DNA of 64,000 nt, from positions 62,001-126,000 of the forward strand of contig NZ_OLMK01000096.1 of the NCBI RefSeq assembly GCF_900290235.1. The letters run 5' to 3'. The position numbers were made by a program, and so were the translations under genes. The notes under the pieces were generated by a model. The model worked only from the letters and a program-made list of their open reading frames with translations. It had not been told where the DNA came from and did not search any database. Positions 48,584 to 57,027 of this stretch are shown piece by piece. Every line of letters begins with the position of its first letter. Positions within the stretch are counted from its first letter, which is position 1. This DNA comes from Streptomyces sp. MA5143a. GTDB taxonomy: Bacteria; Actinomycetota; Actinomycetes; Streptomycetales; Streptomycetaceae.

Positions 48584-49273
48584 TTGGACCGACGCGAAGT
48601 CGCCGCCGTCCTCGCCTACATCGGACGCCTCGACCCCCGCACCATCCGCACCGGCACGGGCGAGGCCCGTGACCAGATCGCCCAGTGGCAGGAGCTGCTC
48701 GCCGACGTACCCTTCGCCACCGACCACGGCTGGGACGTCCGCGAGGCGATACGGTCCCACGTCCTCGACTCGCCGTACCCGATCCTGCCCGTGGACGTCG
48801 CCCGCCGATGGCGTGCCCACCGACGCGACCGCCTCGACCGGCACACCGACCCCACTCCAACTGCCGACCCCGACAATCCGGTCGCCTGGCGTGCCGAGCT
48901 GCTCCGTGCCCGGAACGCTGTCGCCGCCGGCATGGCCGCCCCGTCGACGCACCGGCAGATCACCAGCGATGGCCGGCCTCGCGACATCGAGGAGCGCCTG
49001 CGCGAGATCGGGTCATGCATCCCGCCGACCGTCCGCGCCGAACTGGCCCGCTACCGTCCGACCCGCGCTGCGCGCGAGGCCGCCGTCGCCGAGGGCGTCC
49101 CCGATGCGCTCGGTGTCCGGTGCGACTGGTGCCACGCCCCCGTGGGCTCCCCGTGCCGTCAACGCAGGGCGAGCCCTGACGGAGCCGCCCGGGGCAACGC
49201 TGTGCGTGCGACTCCCCACCCCTCGCGCGTCGACCTCGCCGCTGCCCGGATGGACCGACACCGAGTCGCGTGA
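48584..49273 (+). CDS. hypothetical protein with C-terminal Cys zinc-finger motif
   Basis: 229 aa, TTG start at 48584 just after the HTH gene. A mostly helical N-terminus of about 170 residues is followed by CDWCHAPVGSPCRQRRASPDG and NAVRATPHPSRVDLA. This is the short Cx2Cx8C plus HPxR motif seen in many proteins encoded by actinomycete phages and mobile elements. Probably DNA-binding or an accessory replication protein. Function unknown. Confidence 0.7.
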   Translation: MDRREVAAVLAYIGRLDPRTIRTGTGEARDQIAQWQELLADVPFATDHGWDVREAIRSHVLDSPYPILPVDVARRWRAHRRDRLDRHTDPTPTADPDNPVAWRAELLRARNAVAAGMAAPSTHRQITSDGRPRDIEERLREIGSCIPPTVRAELARYRPTRAAREAAVAEGVPDALGVRCDWCHAPVGSPCRQRRASPDGAARGNAVRATPHPSRVDLAAARMDRHRVA

Positions 49274-49361
49274 CGCGTCCCGGCTTCGCTTCTCGCGGCA
49301 GCTGCGTGCGGCTACGACCGTCGGTCCCGAACTGGTCGTACACGGTCCCGACGAGCACTTC

Positions 49362-49640
49362 GGGGACCGCGTCCCGGGGACCGTACCGACGGCTTCGGGG
49401 ACCGGTCCCCTCTGAAACCGCAGCCCAGAGGGCCTTTCATCGCGGTCCCCGGAGCGTCCCCAGCAACGGGGACCGTCCTCGGAGTAGCCCCTTCGGTCTC
49501 CTCGGGGACCGGGACCGTGCAGTGGAAGCGGGACGGTCCCCGTGACGATGTGTCAGGGGGACCGTCCCCAATGCGCATCGTGTCGCGGTCCCCAAGCGTC
49601 CGGGGGACCGTGCCCCGCAGCGCTTTGGGGACCGTCCCCC
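49362..49640. repeat. array of about ten GGGGACCGTCCCC-type palindromes
   Basis: Perfect or near copies include GGGGACCGGTCCCC (49397-49410), GGGGGACCGTCCCC (49556-49569) and GGGGACCGTCCCCC near 49627. Half-copies GGGGACCG or GGTCCCC lie at about 49362, 49376, 49444, 49467, 49503, 49535, 49585 and 49601. They fill the 515-bp gap (49274-49788) between the Cys-motif gene and mobC, which holds no gene. The position and density suggest an origin of transfer or replication region or a multi-site operator. Confidence 0.85.
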
Positions 49641-49788
49641 TGCTCTCCTCGCAACGACAGCCCCGCCCTGACGGCGCCTACCGCAACCCCCACAGCCGTC
49701 GAATCGCCCTGGCCACTGGCCTCATCTGCCATCGCTCGGCGCCTCGGCAAGTCAGCCCCCGTATCAACCATGCCCCGGAGAACCACAC

Positions 49789-50400
49789 GTGCACGACCGA
49801 CACAACGAACACACCAACCGGCAGGAGACACCCATCGCCCAAGACAACCGCGCAGCAAGTTGTCCCGGGAGCAATGCTCCCGGGGTTCCCGCCCCAGGGG
49901 TGGCGGGAGCAGCCCTGCGCCAGGGGGCACCGGACCGTCAGGTTGCGACCGAGGGCGGACCGCAGCCAGGAGGGAAGCAGGCAGAGCCCCTCGCGAAGAA
50001 GCGTCAGCGCGCTCGTCAGCCAAAAGAGCGCAAGCGCTTGAAGCAGCCCAGCTGCCGTATGAACGACACCGAGTTCAAACGCCTCACCGCCGCAGCCGCC
50101 CACTGCGAGATGTCCAACGCCGCCTTCCTCGCCTACGCCACCGACAAGGCCGCCCGCGACCTGACCCGCACCGCCGCCGAGATCGCCACCGAACGGGAAG
50201 TCATCGACGAACTGTTCGCCGCCCGCCGACACCTGGGCCGCATCCACGGCCTGTTCAACCAGGTCGCCAAGGCCCTCAACTCCGGTGCCGACGCACCCCA
50301 CCTCGACGCCGCCGCCGAGGCAGTCCGAAGCGCCGCCCGACGCATGGAGGACGCCGCCGACGCCCTGCTCGCCCACCGCGACGGTGGTGCCGCTGAGTGA
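49789..50400 (+). CDS. MobC-like mobilisation protein
   Basis: 203 aa. After a basic, Gln-rich 90-residue N-terminus, RMNDTEFKRLTAAAAHCEMSNAAFLAYATDKAAR is a ribbon-helix-helix-like DNA-binding unit. LGRIHGLFNQVAKALNSG matches the MobC signature near the C-terminus (G-N-x-L-N-Q-I-A type). MobC proteins help the relaxase open oriT DNA. The stop overlaps the relaxase start (ATGA). GTG start at 49789 follows GAGAACC. Confidence 0.85.
   Translation: MHDRHNEHTNRQETPIAQDNRAASCPGSNAPGVPAPGVAGAALRQGAPDRQVATEGGPQPGGKQAEPLAKKRQRARQPKERKRLKQPSCRMNDTEFKRLTAAAAHCEMSNAAFLAYATDKAARDLTRTAAEIATEREVIDELFAARRHLGRIHGLFNQVAKALNSGADAPHLDAAAEAVRSAARRMEDAADALLAHRDGGAAE
49864..49884. repeat. 21-bp palindrome near the mobC start
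   Basis: CCCGGGAGCA (49864-49873) and its complement (49875-49884) around one A. A second hairpin with a TCCCGCC / GGCGGGA stem follows at once. Paired hairpins next to mobilisation genes are typical of oriT regions. Confidence 0.6.
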
Positions 50401-52145
50401 TCCCCAGCATCCACGAGCGCGGCAGCAGGACGATCGGCCTCATCAACTACCTCTACGGGCCCGGCACCCACGAGGAGCACATCGACCCCCACTTGGTGGC
50501 CGCCTTCGATCCGCTCACCCCTGACCCCGGCCGCGACCCGAAGGCCACCTACGAGCAGCTTCAGCGGCTGCTCGACCAGCCCGTCAACGCCCTGCCCACC
50601 AGCCGGCGCCCCAAGAACCATGTCTGGCATCTGTCCGTGCGGGCTGCCCCGGAGGACCCGGTCCTGTCCGACGAGGACTGGGCCGCGATCGCCCGCCGCA
50701 TGGTCGCCGTCACCGGCATCGCCCCCGACGGCGACGAGCAGGCATGCCGTTGGGCGGCCGTCCGCCACGCAGACGACCACATCCACATCATCGCCACCCT
50801 GGTCCGCGACGACGGCCGCCGGCCCCGCCTGCACAACGAGGCCCGCCGCGCCCAGGCCGAATGCCGCCGCGTCGAAGCCGACTACGGTCTGCGCCGCGTT
50901 TCGCCCGGGGATGGCACCGCCGCCAAACGCCCCACCAGCGCCGAACGCCACAAGGCGGAACGCCAGGGTCGCGAACGCCCCGCGCGCGAAGAGCTGCACG
51001 AGACCGTCCGCCAAGCGGTGGCCGGCGTCGCGAGCGAGGCGGCGTTCTTCGCCCGGCTCAAGGCCGCCGGGCTCCTGATCCGCCAGCGCGTCGCGCCGTC
51101 CGGGGACCTGCTCGGCTACAAGGTGGCCCTGCCCGGCGACGTGAACGACGACGGCGAGCCCATCTATTACGCCGGCTCCACGCTCGCCCCCGACCTCTCC
51201 TTGCCCCGCATCCGTAGGCGCTTCCCCACCATCCACGACGTCCACCAGGACGAGCAGGAAGCAGCCGCACGTCAGCCGACCGCCCGCTCACGTGCAGCTG
51301 TGTCGCCTCCGGCCGCCGCCCGGAGCTCGGCCGCCCGCGCCGCCTGGACCGTCCTGGTCACCCTCGACCAGGACTGCGACGGCGCCGCAGCGGCCCGCAT
51401 CGCCGCCACCGGCGAGATCCTGGACACCCTCGCCCAGACCAGCGCATCGCACACTCGCCAGCAACTCCGTGACGCGGCCTGGGCGTTCGAGCGGGCCACC
51501 CGCTCCCACACCCGTGCCGAGTACCGGCATGCCCAGGCCCTGCGCCAAGCCGCTCGCGACCTCCGCTACAGCGGCCCGGCGCTGGGCCGCGGGGAGGACG
51601 ACGCGACCACGGCGATGCTGATCGACACTCTGGTCTTCCTCGCCACCGCCGCCGCTCACTGGCACGCCCAGCGCCACCACGCCCAGCAGGCCGAGGCCGC
51701 CCGCCAGGCCGCCGCTCACCTGCGCGCCGCCTATGCTGCCGCCGCCGAGGAGCCCATGGCCCGCCTGCACGCCCAGGGCCTGCGCCTGCTCCAGCCCGTA
51801 CGCGACTGGGCCGCCGCCCTCCTCCACGCCACAACACCCGAGATTGCCGAGGCGGTAGTGAACGAACCGGGCTGGCCCGCCTTGGCCGCCACCCTCACTC
51901 ACGCCTACCAGGCGGGCCACAACCCCCAGGAGCTGCTGACCGAAGCCGTCACCCACCGGGAACTGGACACCGCCGGGTCGGTCAGCGACGTCCTTGTCTG
52001 GCGCCTGCGCCGCATCGCCGACCTGCCCGCCGACGCGGTCGAAGCACCACCTACTCGGCCCGCGCGCCACAGCACAACGGCCTCGTCTCCCGGCGCCGCT
52101 CAGGTCCCCGGTCAAGGCGGCGCACCACAGAGACGCCGCAGGTAA
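50397..52145 (+). CDS. relaxase / mobilisation nuclease
   Basis: 582 aa. Motif I is SRTIGLINYLYGPG with the likely catalytic Tyr. Motif III is VRHADDHIHIIATLVRDDG, the HxDxxHxH metal site of MobA/VirD2-type relaxases. The C-terminal 300 residues are Ala/His/Arg-rich and helical. It nicks oriT and pilots the DNA strand to the recipient. No transfer ATPase (TraB/FtsK-like) is visible in the window, so the element is mobilizable or its Tra gene lies elsewhere. Confidence 0.92.
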   Translation: MIPSIHERGSRTIGLINYLYGPGTHEEHIDPHLVAAFDPLTPDPGRDPKATYEQLQRLLDQPVNALPTSRRPKNHVWHLSVRAAPEDPVLSDEDWAAIARRMVAVTGIAPDGDEQACRWAAVRHADDHIHIIATLVRDDGRRPRLHNEARRAQAECRRVEADYGLRRVSPGDGTAAKRPTSAERHKAERQGRERPAREELHETVRQAVAGVASEAAFFARLKAAGLLIRQRVAPSGDLLGYKVALPGDVNDDGEPIYYAGSTLAPDLSLPRIRRRFPTIHDVHQDEQEAAARQPTARSRAAVSPPAAARSSAARAAWTVLVTLDQDCDGAAAARIAATGEILDTLAQTSASHTRQQLRDAAWAFERATRSHTRAEYRHAQALRQAARDLRYSGPALGRGEDDATTAMLIDTLVFLATAAAHWHAQRHHAQQAEAARQAAAHLRAAYAAAAEEPMARLHAQGLRLLQPVRDWAAALLHATTPEIAEAVVNEPGWPALAATLTHAYQAGHNPQELLTEAVTHRELDTAGSVSDVLVWRLRRIADLPADAVEAPPTRPARHSTTASSPGAAQVPGQGGAPQRRRR

Positions 52146-52152
52146 TCCCGCT

Positions 52153-52195
52153 GCGGAGGCGCCTTTCGGTCATTGTTCGACCTGGGCGCCTCCGC
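52153..52195 (+). terminator. terminator after the relaxase gene
   Basis: GCGGAGGCGCC (52153-52163) pairs with GGCGCCTCCGC (52185-52195), 8 bp after the stop. Confidence 0.8.
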
Positions 52196-52310
52196 GCACG
52201 TCTTGTGCGGGTTTGCGGTATGGCGGTGCTTCCTGTGTCCGAGGACGATGCCCCTCTGTGTCCGCCGCTGATCGTCGTGGCCGGCCGCCAGGAGACACGG
52301 GGGTGGGAAC

Positions 52311-53960
52311 TTGTCATACGCGGAGCACCAGTCGGTGTTCTCGGCACCCGCAGTGCCATTGGGAACGGCGGCCAATGGCGGGGAGATCATCAGGCACGGG
52401 ACCTACACCGAGGGCATCACGCGCCGGTTGAGCGCCGCCGCCTTCGCCCGTACGGACTGGCTGGCCGTGCTCCGTGCCGTACTGGCGCAGCTGTGGAAGA
52501 ACCTGAAGGCCGCCGTACGGAAGCGTCTGCGATGGCTCTTCCCCGCCAAGGAGGCTGAGAAGGCCGCTAGTTCGTCGGAGCCGAAGCCGCCAGAGGTGGT
52601 GCTGGGGGAGGACTACGCGGTCTGGGTCCGCCGTCGGATCAAGAAGTCGGCGCGGCCGGTCCCGGTCTACGGCTTCCATCAGGAGCCGGTGGTGCACGCG
52701 TGTGATCGTGCCATCCAGCACATGCGAAGACGCCGAGGGGCGGTCATGGCCGTGGTCGCGGTCGTTGCCTGGCAGACCATCGCCGGCGCCCTCACTGCTG
52801 GCTGGGCCATCCTCGTCCTGCTGGCCGGGTTGTGGGGCGTCTACCTGGCCGAGCGCTACCTCGCCCAGCTGCGGCTCAACGCCCTGCTGGCTGGAGAACT
52901 CCACGCTCCTTCGACCGCGGTGCAGGCCCACGCCTTGCCGTACCTCCACGAACGTCGCGCAAACGGCGATCGGCACCGCTTCCTCGGCGCGGGTCTACAG
53001 GCATGGCAGGAGGCCGTCATCGGCATCGACGTCGAGCCCGCCCCTGAGGGCCAGGACGACGAAGACGACAGCACCAGGCCGCTTCCGGGCCTCGGCTCAC
53101 CGGCACAAAAGCCGGGTCAGCCCGACATGGCCGAGGTGGCCAAGGCCGTCCTGGATGCGCTGGCGAAGCACAACAAGCCGGTGGCCCGAAATCCGCTGAA
53201 GCACTTCACCGCCGCCCAGTTGCACGCCCACATCGCGCGCCGTCTGGACGATCCGGCACCCTCCCATCACCGCGATCATCCGAAACTGCGCGTGGAGGTC
53301 ATCGGGATCGCCGGCATCCACCACAAGCGCTGGGACCAGGTCGCCGACGACGCCTGGCGCGGCCTGCACGCCCTCGCCGTGGACAACATCGGCGACAAGC
53401 CCGCCGAGGAGGTCGCCCGCCGCTACATCTGGGCGCGGGTCACCGCTTGGAACGGCGACCTCGTCGCAGCCATACTCGTCCACTTCGCCTACCAGGGCGG
53501 CTTCCTGCGTGTCACCGTCCGCCCGCACATCATGGGCCCCCTCAACCCGAAGCTCGCCGGTCTCACGCCCGCAGATCCGCGCAGCCTGAAATGGCTGGGC
53601 CGCACCACGTTCAACGCCCTTGCCGACGTCTACGTCGGACTCGACCGGCTCATACGTCGCAAGGCCCGCAAGCGCCCCGAACTCGACCCGGGCAGCGGAC
53701 CGGTCAGCCTCCGCGAGGTCTACAGCCTCCGCTGGCTGGAGGACATGCACATGCACGACGACGCCCGCTACTACGTGCAGATGATGCAACGCCGAGTCTT
53801 CGACTCCACCGAGATCTTCCTACGCGACCACAACGTCGACATCGCCGCCTACCGCCAACAGTCCACCGCCATCTACAACTTCGGCGTCATGAACGGCGGC
53901 ACCATGACCGGCGCAGTCCAGGCCACGCCGTTCTCCGTCAACCCCTCCATGACGAACTAA
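52311..53960 (+). CDS. membrane protein with C-terminal NFG...MTG...PFS motif
   Basis: 549 aa if translated from TTG at 52311 (GGGGGTGGGAAC upstream). Two adjacent membrane segments MAVVAVVAWQTIAGALTAGWAILVLLAGLWGVYLAE lie at about residues 150-180. A large soluble C-terminal part includes VEVIGIAGIHHKRWDQVADDAW and LVAAILVHFAYQGGFLRVTV. The last residues, AIYNFGVMNGGTMTGAVQAT then PFS, are echoed in the next gene's N-terminus. No family recognised. It may be a membrane effector or transfer-associated protein. Confidence 0.75.
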   Translation: MSYAEHQSVFSAPAVPLGTAANGGEIIRHGTYTEGITRRLSAAAFARTDWLAVLRAVLAQLWKNLKAAVRKRLRWLFPAKEAEKAASSSEPKPPEVVLGEDYAVWVRRRIKKSARPVPVYGFHQEPVVHACDRAIQHMRRRRGAVMAVVAVVAWQTIAGALTAGWAILVLLAGLWGVYLAERYLAQLRLNALLAGELHAPSTAVQAHALPYLHERRANGDRHRFLGAGLQAWQEAVIGIDVEPAPEGQDDEDDSTRPLPGLGSPAQKPGQPDMAEVAKAVLDALAKHNKPVARNPLKHFTAAQLHAHIARRLDDPAPSHHRDHPKLRVEVIGIAGIHHKRWDQVADDAWRGLHALAVDNIGDKPAEEVARRYIWARVTAWNGDLVAAILVHFAYQGGFLRVTVRPHIMGPLNPKLAGLTPADPRSLKWLGRTTFNALADVYVGLDRLIRRKARKRPELDPGSGPVSLREVYSLRWLEDMHMHDDARYYVQMMQRRVFDSTEIFLRDHNVDIAAYRQQSTAIYNFGVMNGGTMTGAVQATPFSVNPSMTN

Positions 53961-53986
53961 CCCAAGAGCCCGCCAGGAGCCCCCGC

Positions 53987-54382
53987 ATGCCCATCCGTCG
54001 CCAGCCCGACCCGATCCCGAACGGCCCCAACTTCGGCATCATCAACACCGGCCACATGACCGGCCCCGCCCAAGCTGCGCCGTTCTCCCAGAACGCCACC
54101 CAGACCAACAACATCACCAACGAAGCCGTCGACAAGGCCCGCGACAGCATCGACGACCTGCGACGGCGCCTGGAAGAACTACGCGGCCAGTACCCCGAGG
54201 TGGACAGCGCCCTGCGCGACCTCGACATGATCGCCCCGCGGCTTGACGAACCCGCTCAGGACCCCGGCACTCTGCGCTACATGCTCCAGAACCTCGTCGA
54301 ACGCTGCGGCGGAATCCCCGGCGTCCTCGCCGCAGCCCAGCTCGTCCAGTCGACGGTCACAGCCCTGCTACCCGGATCCTGA
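53987..54382 (+). CDS. small protein with N-terminal NFG...MTG...PFS motif
   Basis: 131 aa, ATG behind CCAGGAGCCCC, 26 bp after the previous gene, so an operon. Residues about 14-35 are NFGIINTGHMTGPAQAAPFS, the same motif as at the end of the upstream protein. A coiled coil follows (KARDSIDDLRRRLEELRGQYPEVDSALRDLDMIAPRL), and the C-terminal helix is GGIPGVLAAAQLVQSTVTALLPG. Probably an interacting partner of the membrane protein. Function unknown. Confidence 0.75.
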   Translation: MPIRRQPDPIPNGPNFGIINTGHMTGPAQAAPFSQNATQTNNITNEAVDKARDSIDDLRRRLEELRGQYPEVDSALRDLDMIAPRLDEPAQDPGTLRYMLQNLVERCGGIPGVLAAAQLVQSTVTALLPGS

Positions 54383-54395
54383 GGGTCCTAGCGGG

Positions 54396-54461
54396 CGTTT
54401 CCTGAATGAACAGAGCGAGCGTCCACCGAGTGAACGCCGCTCCCGTTTCCTGAGTGAACAG
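54396..54461. repeat. 18-bp direct repeat CGTTTCCTGARTGAACAG
   Basis: Copies at 54396-54413 and 54444-54461 differ at one base (A/G). A third partial copy, GAGTGAACG, lies between them. They sit in the gap between convergent genes. Confidence 0.65.
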
Positions 54462-54500
54462 CTGGGAATCTCGCGGTCAACGCAAGGAAGGTAGACAGCG

Positions 54501-54683
54501 CTACGCTTCCTTGGCGTACTCGACGAATGCCGCCCAGCTGCCTCGCTGGACGGCCAGCATTCCCCGCCCGCGCACCTTCGTGTCCCGAACCAGCACGTGC
54601 TCAGGGTCGTTGTCGGCCACTTCAACGCAGTTCTGCGTCTCTGTGTAGGAGCTGGTTCGCCAGTTCGGGGTCATCGGCTGCAC
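54501..54683 (-). CDS. DUF397 protein
   Basis: 60 aa: MQPMTPNWRTSSYTETQNCV then VEVADNDPEHVLVRDTK and SWAAFVEYAKEA, the full DUF397 pattern (W-R-SSYS...C-VEVA...VRDSK...F). In Streptomyces these small proteins partner with an adjacent Scr1/DUF5753 XRE regulator, as here. They act as antitoxin-like or developmental regulators (the WhiJ / BldB neighbourhood). Confidence 0.93.
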   Translation of the reverse strand: MQPMTPNWRTSSYTETQNCVEVADNDPEHVLVRDTKVRGRGMLAVQRGSWAAFVEYAKEA

Positions 54684-54694
54684 GGGGCGCTCTC

Positions 54695-55549
54695 CTAGTC
54701 GTTCGGGATCTGGTCGTAGTGCTGGATCGCCGTGGAGATGAGGTCTCGGACGGCGGTGCCGTAGACCGCTGACTGCTTCAGGAGGGCGAACGCCTTGGTG
54801 TACAGCTCGATTTCACGGGGCTGGGAGACGGAGAACTCCGCCGAGTAGGTCTCGACGAGGACGAGTCGGCTGTCGAACATCGAGAACGCGTTGCCCGGCC
54901 ATATGAAGGTGGGCGCGGACTTGGGGACGATGCCCAGGCTGAGGCGCGGCAGCCTCATCACCGCCAGCAGACGGTCGAGCTGCCCCTTCATCACCTCCGG
55001 GCCGCCGAAGTTGGTGTAGAGGGCCTGTTCACCGAGGAGGACGTTGAAGATGCGTTCGCCCTGGTACAGGTACTGCTGGCGTTCGAGTCGCTTCGCCACG
55101 GCCGCTTCCGTGTCGTTGGGTATCTCGTAGTAGCTGACGCCCTGTTGGAAGACCTCGGCGGCGTAGTCCGCCGTCTGGAGGGTTCCCCAGATGAGTGTGG
55201 GGTGCCAGATGCGGAAGACCTTGGTCTTGGCATAGACCGGGATGGCTTGGCGCTGTCGTTTCTCGACGCCGGTCTGGAGTTGCCGACGCCATTCGAGCCA
55301 CAGCTCGTCGACATGGCGGACGATCGCGACCAGATCGCCGAGCTGGTCGCCTTGGCCGGTCGTCTCGCACCAGACGCGGATGTCGTCCTCGCTGGGGCGC
55401 TGCTTGCCGTTCTCGATGCGGGAGACCTTCGACTCCTGCCACGCAGTGGCGCGTGCGAATGCCCGGCCGCTGGCGAAACCGGCATCCTTGCGGAAGCCGC
55501 GCAGCCGGGCACCGAGCGCTTGCAGTGCCTCTTGTACTTGGGTGCTCAC
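54695..55549 (-). CDS. XRE family regulator with Scr1/DUF5753 C-terminal domain
   Basis: 284 aa. HTH in residues 8-60 (LGARLRGFRKDAGFASGRAFARATAWQESKVSRIENGKQRPSEDDIRVW). The DUF5753 domain contains VFRIWHPTLIWGTLQTADYAAEVF, RLERQQYL, NVLLGEQALYTNFGGPEVMKGQLDRLL and LVLVETYSAEFSVSQPREIELYTKAFALLKQSAV. It is paired with the DUF397 gene downstream, the common two-gene regulatory pair in streptomycetes. Target genes probably include the neighbours. Inferred. Confidence 0.93.
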   Translation of the reverse strand: MSTQVQEALQALGARLRGFRKDAGFASGRAFARATAWQESKVSRIENGKQRPSEDDIRVWCETTGQGDQLGDLVAIVRHVDELWLEWRRQLQTGVEKRQRQAIPVYAKTKVFRIWHPTLIWGTLQTADYAAEVFQQGVSYYEIPNDTEAAVAKRLERQQYLYQGERIFNVLLGEQALYTNFGGPEVMKGQLDRLLAVMRLPRLSLGIVPKSAPTFIWPGNAFSMFDSRLVLVETYSAEFSVSQPREIELYTKAFALLKQSAVYGTAVRDLISTAIQHYDQIPND

Positions 55550-55556
55550 GGGTCGG

Positions 55557-56081
55557 TCAGGGCTTGTACTCGGGGTGCGGGGTGGCGGCGGACCACAGCA
55601 GGTCCCGTAGGCGTACGCACTCGGCCACGGTGTCGGGGTCCTCGATCAGTTCTGACCCGAGCACCCTGCCGTCGGGGGCGAAGTGGCCCACGGCGAGCAG
55701 GCGGTCGTCGTACAGCCACCAGTCGTTGCCTCCCACGGGGAAGATGATGCCCTCCGGCAGGCGGTGCCGGGGCAGCCAGCGGATCTCCTCGCCGGCCTCC
55801 TCGTTCAGAGCGGTGGTGGCGTGCTCCCACTGGATGTAGGGAGTGTGCGGCTCGGTGACCACTCGGACGCGTCGGACGGTTTTCCCTTCACCCGTGACGC
55901 GCCTGATGAGCCGCGTCCAGGGGTCCATGTAGGAGTAGTCGACGGTCTCGCCGCTGAGCCAGCTCGTGAACGGGCTGTCCTCGTCGGGGACGGAGTAGTC
56001 GTCCCTCAGCTCCAGATGGAATGCGTCCTGCGCGAAGCTCTCAAAGAGCTGGTTGCGCTTGGCGCTGGAGATCAGCTCCAC
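55557..56081 (-). CDS. DUF6879-like protein
   Basis: 174 aa, GTG start at 56081 behind GGAGGAACC. It carries AFHLELRDDYSVPDEDSPFTSWLSGE, WTRLIRRVTGEGKTVRRVRVVTEPHTPYIQWEHATT and WWLYDDRLLAVGHFAPDGRVLGSELIED, the usual pattern of this family found beside Scr1-type regulators. Function unknown. Overlaps the upstream gene's end by 41 bp. Confidence 0.88.
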   Translation of the reverse strand: MELISSAKRNQLFESFAQDAFHLELRDDYSVPDEDSPFTSWLSGETVDYSYMDPWTRLIRRVTGEGKTVRRVRVVTEPHTPYIQWEHATTALNEEAGEEIRWLPRHRLPEGIIFPVGGNDWWLYDDRLLAVGHFAPDGRVLGSELIEDPDTVAECVRLRDLLWSAATPHPEYKP

Positions 56082-56460
56082 GCGGTTCCTCCAGTAGGGC
56101 GGTGATCGCGGCCTTGGGGACCTCGACCACGGTCTCGTAATCCGGAATCTCCATCTGGGCCAGCGCCTCGGGGTCGGTCACCTCGCGGCCCTGGACGACG
56201 AACGTACCGCTCGGCGTCAGGATCATGATCGGATCCTCGACGCGCCTGATCTCCCCGGCCGCCAGGCCGTCCTTGGTGAGGTGCTCGAACAGCTCTGTGG
56301 GCACCTCCACCGCCGTCTCCCCCTCCGGGATCTCAAGCTGCATCAGCAGGTCGTTCGCGAAGATCTTCCAGCCCTGGACGAGGTAGGTGTCCCGGTCTGT
56401 GGCGTACAGGGTCGGGCAGTCGCCGACCGTGGAGTTCTTACCAAGGAACCGTAGCTTCAT
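56041..56460 (-). CDS. conserved hypothetical protein with repeated motif
   Basis: 139 aa. Two internal segments look alike: TYLVQGWKIFANDLLMQLEIPEGETAVEVPTELF and TFVVQGREVTDPEALAQMEIPDYETVVEVPKAAI. They suggest a duplicated beta-rich module of about 45 residues. It is transcribed with the DUF6879 gene. No function known. The 198-bp stretch 56461-56658 to its right is the divergent promoter region and shows nothing else. Confidence 0.85.
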   Translation of the reverse strand: MKLRFLGKNSTVGDCPTLYATDRDTYLVQGWKIFANDLLMQLEIPEGETAVEVPTELFEHLTKDGLAAGEIRRVEDPIMILTPSGTFVVQGREVTDPEALAQMEIPDYETVVEVPKAAITALLEEPRGADLQRQAQPAL

Positions 56461-56658
56461 GGCCGTTCTCCTGTCTGCTGCCTTGCTTGGGTTTGCGCGA
56501 CATGACGATGGTCGACGGGCGGTTGTGGGCCGTCAATCCGCTTGCTGCAAACTCGCGCAATCTCCTTGGGACTTGGGTGACGGCCGCTCTACGTTCGTCT
56601 CCGAACCCGAGCAACCGAGGCAGTCGCCGCAGGTTGCGGTACCGAGGGGAGATGCGTG

Positions 56659-57027
56659 GTGAGCACCGTGACGGACAGACGCAAGGCTCCAGCCGTCGAC
56701 AAACAGCCCATCGACACGGAGCTGATCGCGGACAGCACCGACGCCGCCCTGAGGATGAAGCTGGGCACCTCCACCCGCGAGAGCATCGACATCAGGACCA
56801 CGGCCGTCATCGAGCAGCTGAACCGGCTTCTCGGCGTGGACCTGGGCGCGGACGAGGACCCCGACATCAGGAGTCTGGTCAGCCGGGCGAACAAGCTGCT
56901 GGAGCTGTCAGCGCGTCCTACGAAGGAGACGCCGGCCTTCAGCGCCTTCTTCTATATGCGCGACGTCGCCAGTCTTACCCGTCGGCTGCTGTGGGTCTGC
57001 CCGGAGGCAGGCGGCCATGCGCCCTGA
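56659..57027 (+). CDS. helical hypothetical protein
   Basis: 122 aa from GTG at 56659 (an adjacent in-frame GTG at 56656), ribosome binding site GAGGGGAG. Helical pattern IDTELIADSTDAALRMKLGTSTRESIDIRTTAVIEQLNRLLGVDLGAD...LVSRANKLLELSARPT then ARDVASLTRRLLWVC. I know similar small proteins next to DUF397/XRE or LanB-type loci, without function. Overlaps the next gene by 11 bp. Confidence 0.75.
   Translation: MSTVTDRRKAPAVDKQPIDTELIADSTDAALRMKLGTSTRESIDIRTTAVIEQLNRLLGVDLGADEDPDIRSLVSRANKLLELSARPTKETPAFSAFFYMRDVASLTRRLLWVCPEAGGHAP

Noticed and set aside
49362..49640. CRISPR array interpretation of the GGGGACCG repeats
   Set aside because: The spacing is irregular and short, units are palindromic and overlap, and no cas gene is present.
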